DNA of 64,000 nucleotides from Robertmurraya sp. FSL R5-0851 (GTDB lineage Bacteria > Bacillota > Bacilli > Bacillales > Cytobacillaceae), in NCBI RefSeq assembly GCF_038002965.1, contig NZ_JBBOOE010000001.1:4259001-4323000 (forward strand), given 5' to 3'. A program made the position numbers and the translations under genes. Shown in pieces: positions 7,828 through 15,939 of the stretch. Each line of letters starts with the position of its first letter. Position 1 is the stretch's first letter. Below the pieces are notes generated by a model. The model had not been told where the DNA came from. It did no database searches and was given only the letters and a program-made list of their open reading frames with translations.

Positions 7828-7851
7828 AGATTTTGGTCGTAAAACTGACCA

Positions 7852-8733
7852 CTATCTTAAAAAGTCCATTAGTGTTGGTTGGATAATTCTAGCTCCTACA
7901 CTTAGTGCCGCACGATGAACACTCTCTTGTGTCGTTAAATCCATAATAACACGTTCAATGTCTGCATCCTCATTGTCCGAAAGAATACGAGTAGCGATAA
8001 TTTCCTGTTGGTCAATACGGGATTCCACCATTTCAAGACGATTATACCGAGCTCCAAGTTCAGAGCGTTCAGCAGAAAGGATATCCATTCTTTTGTCTAA
8101 ATCACCTAAAAGTGTATTTAGATCCCCTGTTCCTTTTCCTTCAAGAGTCTCCTGTATACCTTGTAATGTATTGAATAACTCTTGACTAAACACAGTATCA
8201 GGATTAATGTTTGCCTTTAATGACACTCCACGTGACACTTCAACCATATAATCATTTGTATTTAAGTTGGCTTGTGGAGCTCCAGCACCACCATCAACAA
8301 CAGGTGGGTTTGAAGTGTTTGTTCCGTTAAAAATGTAACGTCCAGCTATTTGTGTATTAGCAACCTTCATAATATCTTTTTTAATTTGCTCAATCTCTCT
8401 AGCAACTGCTTCTTTATCAGCGTCAGATAGTGTTCCATTTGCACCCTGGACCGTAAGTTCACGCACCCGTTGTAACGCTTCGTTCACGTGCTCTACCCCA
8501 GCTTCTGAATTCTCCATCCATAGGTAAGACTCAGAAAGGTTTCTTTTATATTGCTCAACTTCAGACAGGTTAGAACGGTAATACATCCCCTTCATAGCGA
8601 TAACTGGATCATCAGAAGGTTTTGTAATCTTCTTACCTGTAGAAAGCTGATCCTGATATTTCCCCATTTGCGTATAGCTATTACTTAAGTTCCTTAGAGA
8701 ATTAGATGCTAACATCCCTTGTGTTACACGCAT
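7852..8733 (-). CDS. flgL: Flagellar hook-associated protein FlgL (HAP3)
   Basis: A 293-aa junction protein joining hook and filament. Flagellin-like termini are visible: N-terminal MRVTQGMLASNSLRNLSNSY with QLSTGKKITKPSDDPV, and C-terminal RIQPT-type tail LSVGARIIQPTLMDFLR. The paired terminal helices contain RYNRLEMVESRIDQQE. Length matches B. subtilis FlgL (298 aa). It starts 11 nt after the flgK stop and is cotranscribed with it. Confidence 0.95.
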   Translation of the reverse strand: MRVTQGMLASNSLRNLSNSYTQMGKYQDQLSTGKKITKPSDDPVIAMKGMYYRSNLSEVEQYKRNLSESYLWMENSEAGVEHVNEALQRVRELTVQGANGTLSDADKEAVAREIEQIKKDIMKVANTQIAGRYIFNGTNTSNPPVVDGGAGAPQANLNTNDYMVEVSRGVSLKANINPDTVFSQELFNTLQGIQETLEGKGTGDLNTLLGDLDKRMDILSAERSELGARYNRLEMVESRIDQQEIIATRILSDNEDADIERVIMDLTTQESVHRAALSVGARIIQPTLMDFLR

Positions 8734-8744
8734 TATCTAAACAC

Positions 8745-10292
8745 CTACCTTCCGACAGTTCCCATACCATTAATAATTTTATCAAGCATTTCATCTTGTA
8801 AAGTAATCATTCTAGCTGATGCATTGTACGCATGCTGGAATTGAATCATATTTGTCATTTCTTCATCCAGTGAAACAGAGCTTACAGACAGTCTTCTTTC
8901 TTCGACCGCTTGACGAAGTGTACCACTGTTTGTAGATAGTCTCGCCGCTTCCTGAGAATCCACTGCCATTCCACCAACTAAAACTTCATAATAATTACGG
9001 AAACTTGATTCGGTATTATTACCATATTTAAACGGTTTATTAATGATTTCAGCTAACGCTGATATATTTGTAGCATCACCCATTGTTGGGTTGTCTTTAC
9101 TTGCCGTTGCAATATTGTCTAAACTCGCCATGATCTCATCTGAGACTTGTAAACGAGAAGCCATGCCCTTTTTATTCGTAATATCAACTTCTCCATTTTT
9201 CGTGTCAGAAAAGAAAGACGGTGTTTCATCCGTTGATCCGTTAATCTGGTTTGGTGTAGCACCATCCTCATGCTGAAGATTAAACTGATAGGCAAACATA
9301 TAAGCCATATTATCTAACTCAGCAAGCATATCCGGATAAACTCCTGTTACTTCACCTGAAGAGTTTTGATAACCATAGGACTCAACAATCGCTTTTAGTT
9401 TTCCAGTTGAACTGAATGCCTGAAAATCCACCTGTGTGGATCCGAGTTGTACCGTCTTTACCGATTCATCGGTACCGTTAAAATTAACCGTGAGCTTATT
9501 AAAGCCTGTCCCATTTACTAGCTGACCCAAACTAGCACCATTTGCATCTAGTAAAGTAATGTTCACTTTCCCTTCAGCAAGTGTAGATGCATTTCCACCA
9601 CTTGACGTGTAATCCACTTTAATATTCACAAGTGACGATAACTGATCAACCAAACGATCACGCTCATCGTATAAATCATTTGGTAACAAACCATGTGGCT
9701 CTACACTAGCAATCTGGTTATTAATATTATTAATTTGCTCAGATAGAGAGTTAATCTCTTTCTCAGTAACTGTAATTTCATTTTTTAAGTCAGCTCGAAT
9801 ACTGTTTAATGAGCTTGCTAGATAATTAAATGTTTCCGTTACTGCCACTGCACGTTGTCTCACTACTGAACGTGCTCCAGGGTTACTTGGGTTCACCGCT
9901 AAGTCCTGAAGCGATTGCCAAAACTGATCCATTGTTGTAGAAAGTCCGCTATCAGACGGTTCGTTCATGATTTCTTCCATCTTCGTATACGATTCTGCAC
10001 GGGCTTCCCAATATCCTAACTTGTTATTCTCCGCACGGTATTGTACATCTAGGAAGCTTTCTCTCACTCGCTGAACCGAACCAGCCTCTACACCTGTTCC
10101 CATTTGACCTGGAAGCTGAGGCTTATTTAGGCCCACATTCGGATAAGGTTCTGTTTGTGCGAAGTTTACACGTTGTCTTGTATAACCTGGTGTACTTGCA
10201 TTTGCGATATTATGACCTGTCGTGTTAAGAGCACTTTGTTGTGTAAACATACCTCTACGGGCTGTTTCTAACCCCATAAATGTTGATCTCAT
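8745..10292 (-). CDS. flgK: Flagellar hook-associated protein FlgK (HAP1)
   Basis: A 515-aa hook-filament junction protein (B. subtilis 507 aa). The N-terminal rod/hook signature is MRSTFMGLETARRGMFTQQS, then TGHNIANASTPGYTRQRVNF. The C-terminal flagellar domain contains VSLDEEMTNMIQFQHAYNAS and ARMITLQDEMLDKIINGMG. The central part is variable beta structure. It is the export substrate of the FlgN chaperone encoded just upstream, with an 17-nt gap. Confidence 0.96.
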   Translation of the reverse strand: MRSTFMGLETARRGMFTQQSALNTTGHNIANASTPGYTRQRVNFAQTEPYPNVGLNKPQLPGQMGTGVEAGSVQRVRESFLDVQYRAENNKLGYWEARAESYTKMEEIMNEPSDSGLSTTMDQFWQSLQDLAVNPSNPGARSVVRQRAVAVTETFNYLASSLNSIRADLKNEITVTEKEINSLSEQINNINNQIASVEPHGLLPNDLYDERDRLVDQLSSLVNIKVDYTSSGGNASTLAEGKVNITLLDANGASLGQLVNGTGFNKLTVNFNGTDESVKTVQLGSTQVDFQAFSSTGKLKAIVESYGYQNSSGEVTGVYPDMLAELDNMAYMFAYQFNLQHEDGATPNQINGSTDETPSFFSDTKNGEVDITNKKGMASRLQVSDEIMASLDNIATASKDNPTMGDATNISALAEIINKPFKYGNNTESSFRNYYEVLVGGMAVDSQEAARLSTNSGTLRQAVEERRLSVSSVSLDEEMTNMIQFQHAYNASARMITLQDEMLDKIINGMGTVGR

Positions 10293-10309
10293 GTTCGCGC
10301 CTCCGTTTT

Positions 10310-10801
10310 TTAGGCTTTTCGGTTAAATAGTGAATTCGATGTGGACGGTCCGGACTGTTTAGGTGGTCCATAATTGAATTCAGGTGTTTTTGGATAAAAC
10401 ATGTCTAATGACATGTGGACAAATTGTAGTGATTGTTTTACGAGCTCTGAGTTTAACTCATTTTGCTTTTGAAGTTTCTGCGCAACTTCTAGTAGCTCCT
10501 CACGCAAATCAGCAAGCTTGTCCTTTTTAGAATAATCGATATATGTTAAACAAGTAGAAATCGTAAGGTTTTCTTCCTCTACATGAAAAGGAGTGAGAAA
10601 ATTTCTCACAACCTGTTGTCTTACTTGTTCAAATTTATTAATGGCTGCTAAAAGCTTTTGTTCTTCCTTGATAAGAGTGTTCAGGGCGTCAATATCCCCT
10701 TTTTCAATAACTTTCGTCTTCTGATAGGCTTTTTCAAGCAAGCTATTATACAGGTCCAGAAGCCTTTCCATGACGGTTACTAATTGATCAGCGGACATCA
10801 T
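10310..10801 (-). CDS. flgN: Flagellar export chaperone FlgN-like (YvyG)
   Basis: A 163-aa, highly helical and charged protein (MERLLDLYNSLLEKAYQKTK, then LNTLIKEEQKLLAAINKFE), as expected for FlgN chaperones that hold FlgK and FlgL for secretion. The C-terminal tail is short and disordered (PPKQSGPSTSNSLF). It sits between flgM and flgK exactly as yvyG does in B. subtilis (160 aa). The identification rests on position, length and coiled-coil content. Confidence 0.88.
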   Translation of the reverse strand: MMSADQLVTVMERLLDLYNSLLEKAYQKTKVIEKGDIDALNTLIKEEQKLLAAINKFEQVRQQVVRNFLTPFHVEEENLTISTCLTYIDYSKKDKLADLREELLEVAQKLQKQNELNSELVKQSLQFVHMSLDMFYPKTPEFNYGPPKQSGPSTSNSLFNRKA

Positions 10802-10813
10802 AGCCCCTCCTCT

Positions 10814-11077
10814 CTATATTTTAAAGTAGTTAATGATACTAGATGCAGTTGCAGTAGAGTTTGGCTTGTATGTTCCGTTTTGAACACTTTGCTTTAGCTC
10901 TTCAACCTTTTTCTGACGAGTAGAATCCACTTGAGAAATCTGCTGCATTTCTTTTGCAGCGGAAGAAATCTCAACCTTATCCGCTTTAGTAGTCGTTGTG
11001 TTATTGACTTTATCGAGTTTGTTGATTGCCTTTTTATATGGATTAATTCCTGTTGTTCCAATGTTGTTGATTTTCAT
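10814..11077 (-). CDS. flgM: Anti-sigma-D factor FlgM
   Basis: An 87-aa protein (B. subtilis 88 aa) that binds and inhibits sigma-D until the hook is complete. It opens MKINNIGTTGINPYKKAINK and carries the FlgM core DKVEISSAAKEMQQISQVDS, followed by RQKKVEELKQSVQNGTYKP and a C-terminal ASSIINYF. A sigma-D promoter lies 44-70 nt upstream, giving the usual negative feedback loop. It is 12 nt from flgN. Confidence 0.95.
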   Translation of the reverse strand: MKINNIGTTGINPYKKAINKLDKVNNTTTTKADKVEISSAAKEMQQISQVDSTRQKKVEELKQSVQNGTYKPNSTATASSIINYFKI

Positions 11078-11120
11078 ATATATCCATCTCCTTCAAAGTC
11101 CGGTCCAACTTCTACTAGTA

Positions 11121-11147
11121 TTATCGGACATTTTGAAGGTTATTTTA
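11121..11147 (-). promoter_or_regulatory. Sigma-D promoter of flgM operon
   Basis: The minus strand reads TAAA (11144-11147), 15 nt, then TCCGATAA (11121-11128). It is upstream of flgM and independent of the yvyF promoter. Confidence 0.82.
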
Positions 11148-11201
11148 GCATTTATTTAAAAAATGTACCAAAATAACTAATATATAGGTACTTGTTCCTA
11201 T

Positions 11202-11624
11202 TTACCATTTAGACTTATTTGTTGTAAAGTATGTGGCCTGTTTCTCTCGATTACTTATTTCTGCTTTAAGTGCATTTTCCTTCTCAAGTTGTTCTAAATC
11301 TCTTTTAATTTCTGTGGCACATGGTTCACACAGTTTACCGGTACGGATAATAGTCCCACACTTATCACACGGATAACCTAGGTTTGGAAATTGAGTCACT
11401 TTCAGGCGTCCCGTTCGTATAAACTTGAGTAAAAGTTCTTCCTCTACTCCAAGTGCTTCTACTACTTGCAGCATAGTTGCCGCTCTATTTTCACGTTTCC
11501 TCATAAACTGAGAAACCTTATCGTATACTTGCTCCTCTTCCTTCCAGCACTTTTGACATACATCTCGAAATTGATTTTTTACATATATATCGCCACAACT
11601 CGGGCATGTTTCTATTTGAGCCAT
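11202..11624 (-). CDS. yvyF: YvyF family zinc-ribbon flagellar-operon protein
   Basis: A 140-aa protein with a first zinc-ribbon CPSCGDIYVKNQFRDVCQKC (residues about 6-25) and a second CDKC..C..C group (about 83-105, CDKCGTIIRTGKLCEPC). Between them is a MerR/helix-turn-helix-like segment (VVEALGVEEELLLKFIRTGR). The start chosen is the ATG after AAAGGGGAT; a longer in-frame reading upstream lacks a ribosome site. Family members sit between comF and flgM in Bacillus. The biochemical function is unknown; DNA or RNA binding is an inference from the motifs. Confidence 0.85.
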   Translation of the reverse strand: MAQIETCPSCGDIYVKNQFRDVCQKCWKEEEQVYDKVSQFMRKRENRAATMLQVVEALGVEEELLLKFIRTGRLKVTQFPNLGYPCDKCGTIIRTGKLCEPCATEIKRDLEQLEKENALKAEISNREKQATYFTTNKSKW

Positions 11625-11714
11625 TACTTTATCCCCTTTATTAAATATGTCGATAGACTCATTATAGCTTGTCGAATTGTGTAAGGGTATGAAAATTATT
11701 TGGAAGTAAATGTA

Positions 11715-11736
11715 TTCAATCGGTCGTTTGATTGAA
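11715..11736. promoter_or_regulatory. Imperfect copy of the palindromic operator
   Basis: A 22-bp sequence, TTCAATC-GGTC-GTTTGATTGAA, matches the core of the perfect palindrome at 11771-11798 at all but three positions. It lies upstream of the yvyF ribosome binding site. Two spaced copies suggest cooperative binding of a dimeric repressor. Confidence 0.55.
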
Positions 11737-11770
11737 GTGCGTTTATCCATTGGCGCTCTATGATTGGGGT

Positions 11771-11798
11771 AAATTCAATCAAACGTTTGATTGAATTT
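11771..11798. promoter_or_regulatory. Perfect 28-bp palindrome, probable operator
   Basis: The half-site AAATTCAATCAAAC is followed immediately by its exact reverse complement. It is AT-rich with no T tail, so it is not a terminator. The form (inverted repeat, contiguous half-sites) resembles TetR/AcrR-family operators. It lies between comFC and yvyF, where it could control entry into the yvyF-flgM-flgK operon. The cognate regulator is not in the window. Confidence 0.55.
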
Positions 11799-11829
11799 TA
11801 TAATTACTGCATTTTGTTGAATCTTGTCA

Positions 11830-12525
11830 CTAACCTCTCGCTACCGTAAAAGATGAAACAGATAATGCTCCATGCTGTTTCAAAAGTTTCCCCGCATGCA
11901 TCAGCGTTGATCCTGTAGTATATATATCGTCAATTAACAACACTTTCTTACCCACAATTTCTTTCACACTATCAAGTTTGAAAATATTTGAGAGGTGGAT
12001 CCTTTCTTCCCGAGATTTTTTCGATTGTTTTTCTGTATGAGCACGTTTTAGTACAAGTGTTGGTGTAAATCCAGCTTCCATAATTAATGCTTCCGCCTGA
12101 TTAAAACCCCGTTCATATAAGCGCTCATTACTCAATGGTATTGGGACAAATAAATCGTACTCATTAATCACTTTTTTTAGACCTTTACAAAGAAATTCCG
12201 AAAGCACATAGTCTCCACGAAATTTATATCGACTAATAACCCCTTTTAGAAAGTCATTGTATTCATAAAGAGAGACATTACGTTCTAGAATACCCATCCA
12301 CTCTATGTCTTCCTCCCAACGAACACAATCGTAACAATACTCACCTTTACGAAATTCTTCCGCTAAGCCTTCAAACGGTCGACTACATCGAACACAGCAA
12401 TCTCCCTCTATAGGTACAAGCTGTTTTGTACATTTATCACATAACAAAACCGCTTCTTCCCTAGAAAACAAATTCCCCCAACCGATTGCCGGAATGATTC
12501 CTTCTCCACAATAAAGACACCTCAC
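11830..12525 (-). CDS. comFC: ComFC family phosphoribosyltransferase-like competence protein
   Basis: A 231-aa protein (B. subtilis ComFC 240 aa). N-terminal zinc-ribbon cysteines are seen in CLYCGEGI, CDKC and CCVRCSRPF. The C-terminal half is a type I phosphoribosyltransferase domain with KKVLLIDDIYTTGSTLMHAG, the PRPP loop. It is required for internalising single-stranded DNA during transformation, probably with ComFA. It overlaps comFA by 4 nt, so the two are translationally coupled. Confidence 0.94.
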   Translation of the reverse strand: MRCLYCGEGIIPAIGWGNLFSREEAVLLCDKCTKQLVPIEGDCCVRCSRPFEGLAEEFRKGEYCYDCVRWEEDIEWMGILERNVSLYEYNDFLKGVISRYKFRGDYVLSEFLCKGLKKVINEYDLFVPIPLSNERLYERGFNQAEALIMEAGFTPTLVLKRAHTEKQSKKSREERIHLSNIFKLDSVKEIVGKKVLLIDDIYTTGSTLMHAGKLLKQHGALSVSSFTVARG

Positions 12526-13880
12526 TTATCAACCAGCCCCTTCGCTTTAGCTTCTTTATTCATCATAACGACTTGAGCTTTTGCCTTTTCCATTGCCTGT
12601 GTCCTTCCATTATGAAAAAATGTCACATTGCCAAATGGTTTATCCGCACTCCGTCCGACCCTTCCCGCAATCTGAACTAGTGCCGACTCTGAAAAAATCC
12701 GATCTTCAGAACCAAGAACAGCAACATCCAGACCTGGAAATGTCACTCCCCTTTCAAGAATGGTTGTCGTTACAAGTAACGGAATCTTCTTCTTTCTCAT
12801 TCTTAGTACCTTCTCTTTTCTAGCATGATCCTCCGCATGCACCGACTCAATCCTGTCATCGATCATTTGCATCAATGGCAACAATTTAGCCACCCATGCA
12901 ACAGTTGGGACAAATACTAGCATTGGCGTACCAGCTAGCAACCGCTGTTCAATCCACTTTTGCAATTTCGAAGGTAAACGACCTTTATTTACCACCTTCC
13001 CCCAATTGCCACACCAACCAAACTCAGGAACAGGCAATTCATGCCGATGAAAACGAGCAGGAATCGTAACAAAGTTTCTCTTCCCGCTCAGACATTCCCT
13101 CTGCCACTTCTGACTAGGAGTAGCCGTTAAATAAATCAAACATGAATCAACCTTTCGAGAATTCATCACAGCAAACTGAAGCTTCGGATCCACAGAATAA
13201 GGAAAAGCATCCACTTCATCCACAATCATCACATCAAATGCTTGATAAAATCGTAATAACTGGTGGGTAGTAGTAATCGTTAATGGTGAACACTGATGGT
13301 GGTCATCTGAACCACCGTATAAAGAGGCAACTTGTAAAGAGGGGAACACGGATTGTAATCGTGGAGTTAGTTCTAACACAACATCTGTACGTGGAGTAGC
13401 AATACACACTCGCTTACCACTAGCAAAAGCCACTTCAATTCCTTTAAAAAGAAGCTCAGTCTTCCCAGCACCACACACAGCCCAAACGAGCAACTCCTCA
13501 TTATGAGAAATAGCCCCCACCACACGATCCGAAGCAACTTGTTGACCATCCGACAGCGACCCATTCCACTCAAGAGGAGTAGCAACTAACTCTGGCATCT
13601 CCCCACTCCATCCATATAAAGACGTGCACTCACTCACACGCCCCATCATAATACATGCACGACAATACACACACTTCTTCCAACACCGTGCACAAGGAAA
13701 CTCAGCAAGTAACTCCTTATCACCATTGCCACACCGGTTACACTGCGCCCGACCTTTCTTATCAAACAAAATTCCTGGTCTTATAGAAATTAAAGGAGAA
13801 TCAACCATCTCAAAGGGGATTTCTTCTCGAAGAAGCTGCTTACCAGCGAGGACATTTCGAAGGGAATCAACCAAATTCAA
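12522..13880 (-). CDS. comFA: ComFA, DEAD-box ATP-dependent DNA uptake helicase
   Basis: A 452-aa helicase-like ATPase. Four zinc-binding cysteines (CNRCGNGDKELLAEFPCARC) precede the motor. Walker A is AVCGAGKTELLFKG, the DEAD-type box is MIVDEVDAFPYS, motif III is LTATPS, and motif VI is VQIAGRVGRSADKPFG. It powers entry of single-stranded DNA through ComEC. The start is TTG (MNLVDSL) after GAGGTG. There is no comFB between comFA and comFC, unlike B. subtilis. I could not find a convincing pair of ComK boxes upstream. Confidence 0.95.
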   Translation of the reverse strand: MNLVDSLRNVLAGKQLLREEIPFEMVDSPLISIRPGILFDKKGRAQCNRCGNGDKELLAEFPCARCWKKCVYCRACIMMGRVSECTSLYGWSGEMPELVATPLEWNGSLSDGQQVASDRVVGAISHNEELLVWAVCGAGKTELLFKGIEVAFASGKRVCIATPRTDVVLELTPRLQSVFPSLQVASLYGGSDDHHQCSPLTITTTHQLLRFYQAFDVMIVDEVDAFPYSVDPKLQFAVMNSRKVDSCLIYLTATPSQKWQRECLSGKRNFVTIPARFHRHELPVPEFGWCGNWGKVVNKGRLPSKLQKWIEQRLLAGTPMLVFVPTVAWVAKLLPLMQMIDDRIESVHAEDHARKEKVLRMRKKKIPLLVTTTILERGVTFPGLDVAVLGSEDRIFSESALVQIAGRVGRSADKPFGNVTFFHNGRTQAMEKAKAQVVMMNKEAKAKGLVDK

Positions 13881-13895
13881 ATTATCACCTCATTA

Positions 13896-14009
13896 TCAAA
13901 TTTTCAAAAAACGCCCGAAAACTAGAAACACCATTCCAGCAATCGCTGAAATGGTGCCAAATAATAAAAGATATAAGTTCAGTAAACCAAAAATTATTTC
14001 TTTACCCAA
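13896..14009 (-). CDS. Possible 37-aa membrane peptide overlapping the degV 3' end
   Basis: A TTG-initiated frame reads MGKEIIFGLLNLYLLLFG, continuing TISAIAGMVFLVFGRFLKI, a single strongly hydrophobic segment with basic ends. It overlaps the last degV codons and ends 16 nt before comFA. The ribosome site is weak. It may be a real small membrane protein or a chance frame; I do not recognise a family. Confidence 0.3.
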   Translation of the reverse strand: MGKEIIFGLLNLYLLLFGTISAIAGMVFLVFGRFLKI

Positions 14010-14830
14010 CCAAGGCCCATTGAGCCCTCACCTAAATGCGTACCGATCACCGGTCCGAAGTAACTAATCACAAATTCAACGTTTGGAAGCTCAGCTTCAA
14101 GCTCTTTCTTCCATTCATTGGCTTCCTGCTCACGATTGGCGTGAATAATCACTGCACGATATTGCTCACCAGCTGAAGCTTCTGCCAACAGATCAACCAT
14201 TCGACGCATCGCCTTTTTACGTGTACGAATTTTTTCAAAAGGAACAATTTTCTTGTCCTGAAAATGAAGAAGTGGCTTCACCTGCAACAAACTTCCGATC
14301 AAGGCTTGAGCACTTGATAGTCTACCTCCACGTTGGAGATGAGATAAATCATCCACCATAAAATAAGCGTATAACGTTTTCTTCATTTCTTCGAGTCGTG
14401 ACATTATTTCCTCTGGACCCTTACCTTCTTGAGCCATTTGAGCTGCCTCTAGTACGTAAAATCCTTGAACCATGCAGCTAATTTCTGAATCGAATGCAAA
14501 CACATCAATATTCTCTACCATTTCTCCAGCTGATACGGCCCCTTGGAAGGTGCCGCTGATCCCGCTTGATAGGTGGATGCTGACCACTGAATCGTAGTCT
14601 TTCGATAGTTGTTCGAATAGCTGAACAAACTCACCAACGGGTGGCTGTGACGTGGTTGGAAGCTCGCGATTCTTTACCTCTTCAAAAAAATCTGAGGCAG
14701 TGATCTCTATTTCTTCACGATACGTCTCAGTACCAAATATCACACTTAAAGGAATCATATGAATATCAAGCTTGTCACGCAGGTCTTTCGGGATGTACGC
14801 GGTACTATCCGTTACAACTGCCGTTTTCAT
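13994..14830 (-). CDS. degV: DegV family fatty-acid-binding protein
   Basis: A 278-aa protein of the DegV family, which binds a fatty acid and acts as the B subunit (FakB) for fatty-acid kinase FakA. It opens MKTAVVTDSTAYIPKDLRDK and has the family motifs TTSQPPVGEF, HLSSGISGTFQGA and FMVDDLSHLQRGGRLS. The C-terminal end is VIGTHLGEGSMGLGW. The start chosen follows GGTGG; a longer frame upstream lacks a site. It is located next to comFA as in B. subtilis. FakA is not seen here. Confidence 0.93.
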   Translation of the reverse strand: MKTAVVTDSTAYIPKDLRDKLDIHMIPLSVIFGTETYREEIEITASDFFEEVKNRELPTTSQPPVGEFVQLFEQLSKDYDSVVSIHLSSGISGTFQGAVSAGEMVENIDVFAFDSEISCMVQGFYVLEAAQMAQEGKGPEEIMSRLEEMKKTLYAYFMVDDLSHLQRGGRLSSAQALIGSLLQVKPLLHFQDKKIVPFEKIRTRKKAMRRMVDLLAEASAGEQYRAVIIHANREQEANEWKKELEAELPNVEFVISYFGPVIGTHLGEGSMGLGWVKK

Positions 14831-14930
14831 ATAAAAGTAACCACCTTTGTTTTTCTCTACTATATGTCTCACACATATTTTATATGAAAACTATACAAAT
14901 TGCATTACCTACACCCTTATAGGGTAAATC

Positions 14931-15071
14931 TTAACTCGCATCCTTTAAGCCCCTACGAAGTATTTCTTCCAAAATGAGATCAACAAATCTCGTATCCAGG
15001 TTATAGTTTAATGCCTTGCTATATACGTTAACTAAATCCTCATCTGATAAAATACCCAAAGATGTATTAAT
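14931..15071 (-). CDS. sda: Sda-like sporulation kinase inhibitor with apparent AUU start
   Basis: A 46-aa product with the Sda signature: LSDEDLVNVYSKALNYNLD, then TRFVDLILEEILRRGLKDAS. B. subtilis Sda is also 46 aa ([20 protein letters not shown]..). Sda forms a helical hairpin that binds KinA and blocks phosphorelay autophosphorylation when DNA replication is perturbed. GGAGG lies 8 nt upstream of an ATT codon that gives exactly the family length. The alternatives are a TTG four codons later (spacing about 20 nt) or a GTG overlapping the ribosome site. I found no DnaA boxes in the short upstream region. Confidence 0.78.
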   Translation of the reverse strand: MNTSLGILSDEDLVNVYSKALNYNLDTRFVDLILEEILRRGLKDAS

Positions 15072-15105
15072 GGAAAACACCTCCATTTATACTAGTTTAA
15101 GTAGT

Positions 15106-15133
15106 ATTATAAGCAAAAACACCTATTTGTAAA
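15106..15133 (-). promoter_or_regulatory. Sigma-A-type promoter of sda
   Basis: The minus strand reads TTTACA (15128-15133), 16 nt, TATAAT (15106-15111), placing transcription start about 25-30 nt before the ribosome binding site. Confidence 0.55.
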
Positions 15134-15173
15134 ATATTTTTCACTACTTTGTCAAAATTGGAAATGCTTCCAA

Positions 15174-15217
15174 TTAAAAAAAAGAGGCATCCGTCTTTAT
15201 TTTCAGACAGATGCCCC
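15174..15217 (-). terminator. Terminator after degU
   Basis: The minus strand forms GGGGCATCTGTCTG / AGACGGATGCCTC around an AT-rich loop, followed by eight T. It lies 13 nt after the degU stop. Confidence 0.88.
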
Positions 15218-15229
15218 ACCACTTATATT

Positions 15230-15907
15230 TTATCGTACCTCAACCCAGCCCTTTTTAATAGCTTCGACTACCGCTTGAGTACGATCGTTTACATTCATTT
15301 TTTGAAGAATATTACTCACATGGTTTTTAACCGTTTTTTCACTAATAAATAAAGCTTCACCGATTCCACGGTTACTCTTTCCGTCTGTTAACAACTGAAG
15401 AACTTCACACTCACGGCGCGTTAATAAATGAAGTGGACGACGAATTTCTGCCGCTCCCACATAACCTCCACCGCCTTCACCTGCTAATCGACGGTATTCT
15501 CTTACTAGATTATGTGTTACTTTCGGATGTAAATAAGAACCTCCATCAGCCACTACCTTTACCGCTTCTACCAATGCATCTGCATCCATTTCCTTTAACA
15601 GATAGCCACTAGCCCCTGTTTGAAGCGCATGTGTTACGTAGTTTTCGTCATCATGAATGGAAAGAATGATTACTTTTGATTCAGGAAATTTCTCAATCAG
15701 TTGACGAGTGGCTTCCACACCATTCACATCAGGCATATTAATATCCATAATAATTACGTCTGGTTGATACTCTTCTGCAATCGTAACAGCTTGGTTACCA
15801 TCTTCCCCTTCAGCGACAACCTCAAACGTTTTTTCAAAATCTAATATTCTTTTGACACCTTCTCTAAATAATTGGTGGTCATCAATAATGGCAATCTTTG
15901 TAGTCAT
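15230..15907 (-). CDS. degU: Response regulator DegU (NarL/FixJ family)
   Basis: A 225-aa response regulator that controls exoenzymes, motility, competence and biofilm genes. The receiver domain shows [19 protein letters not shown], the phospho-acceptor Asp in [17 protein letters not shown], and the conserved Lys in [10 protein letters not shown]. The C-terminal LuxR-type helix-turn-helix reads [20 protein letters not shown] and [20 protein letters not shown]. It lies 32 nt after degS, its cognate kinase, and has its own strong terminator. Confidence 0.97.
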   Translation of the reverse strand: MTTKIAIIDDHQLFREGVKRILDFEKTFEVVAEGEDGNQAVTIAEEYQPDVIIMDINMPDVNGVEATRQLIEKFPESKVIILSIHDDENYVTHALQTGASGYLLKEMDADALVEAVKVVADGGSYLHPKVTHNLVREYRRLAGEGGGGYVGAAEIRRPLHLLTRRECEVLQLLTDGKSNRGIGEALFISEKTVKNHVSNILQKMNVNDRTQAVVEAIKKGWVEVR

Positions 15908-15939
15908 TTCTCTCAGCCTCCCTAAGCCTATTCAATAAA

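Noticed and set aside
11771..11798. The 28-bp palindrome as a terminator of comFC
   Set aside because: It is AT-rich, has no loop and lacks a T run on either strand; an operator is more likely.
13881..13993. ComK boxes before comFA
   Set aside because: Some AAAA and TTTT runs occur, but no well-spaced pair of AAAA-N5-TTTT boxes could be drawn.
15072..15180. DnaA boxes in the sda promoter
   Set aside because: No TTATNCACA-type sequence was found in the short upstream region, unlike B. subtilis sda.
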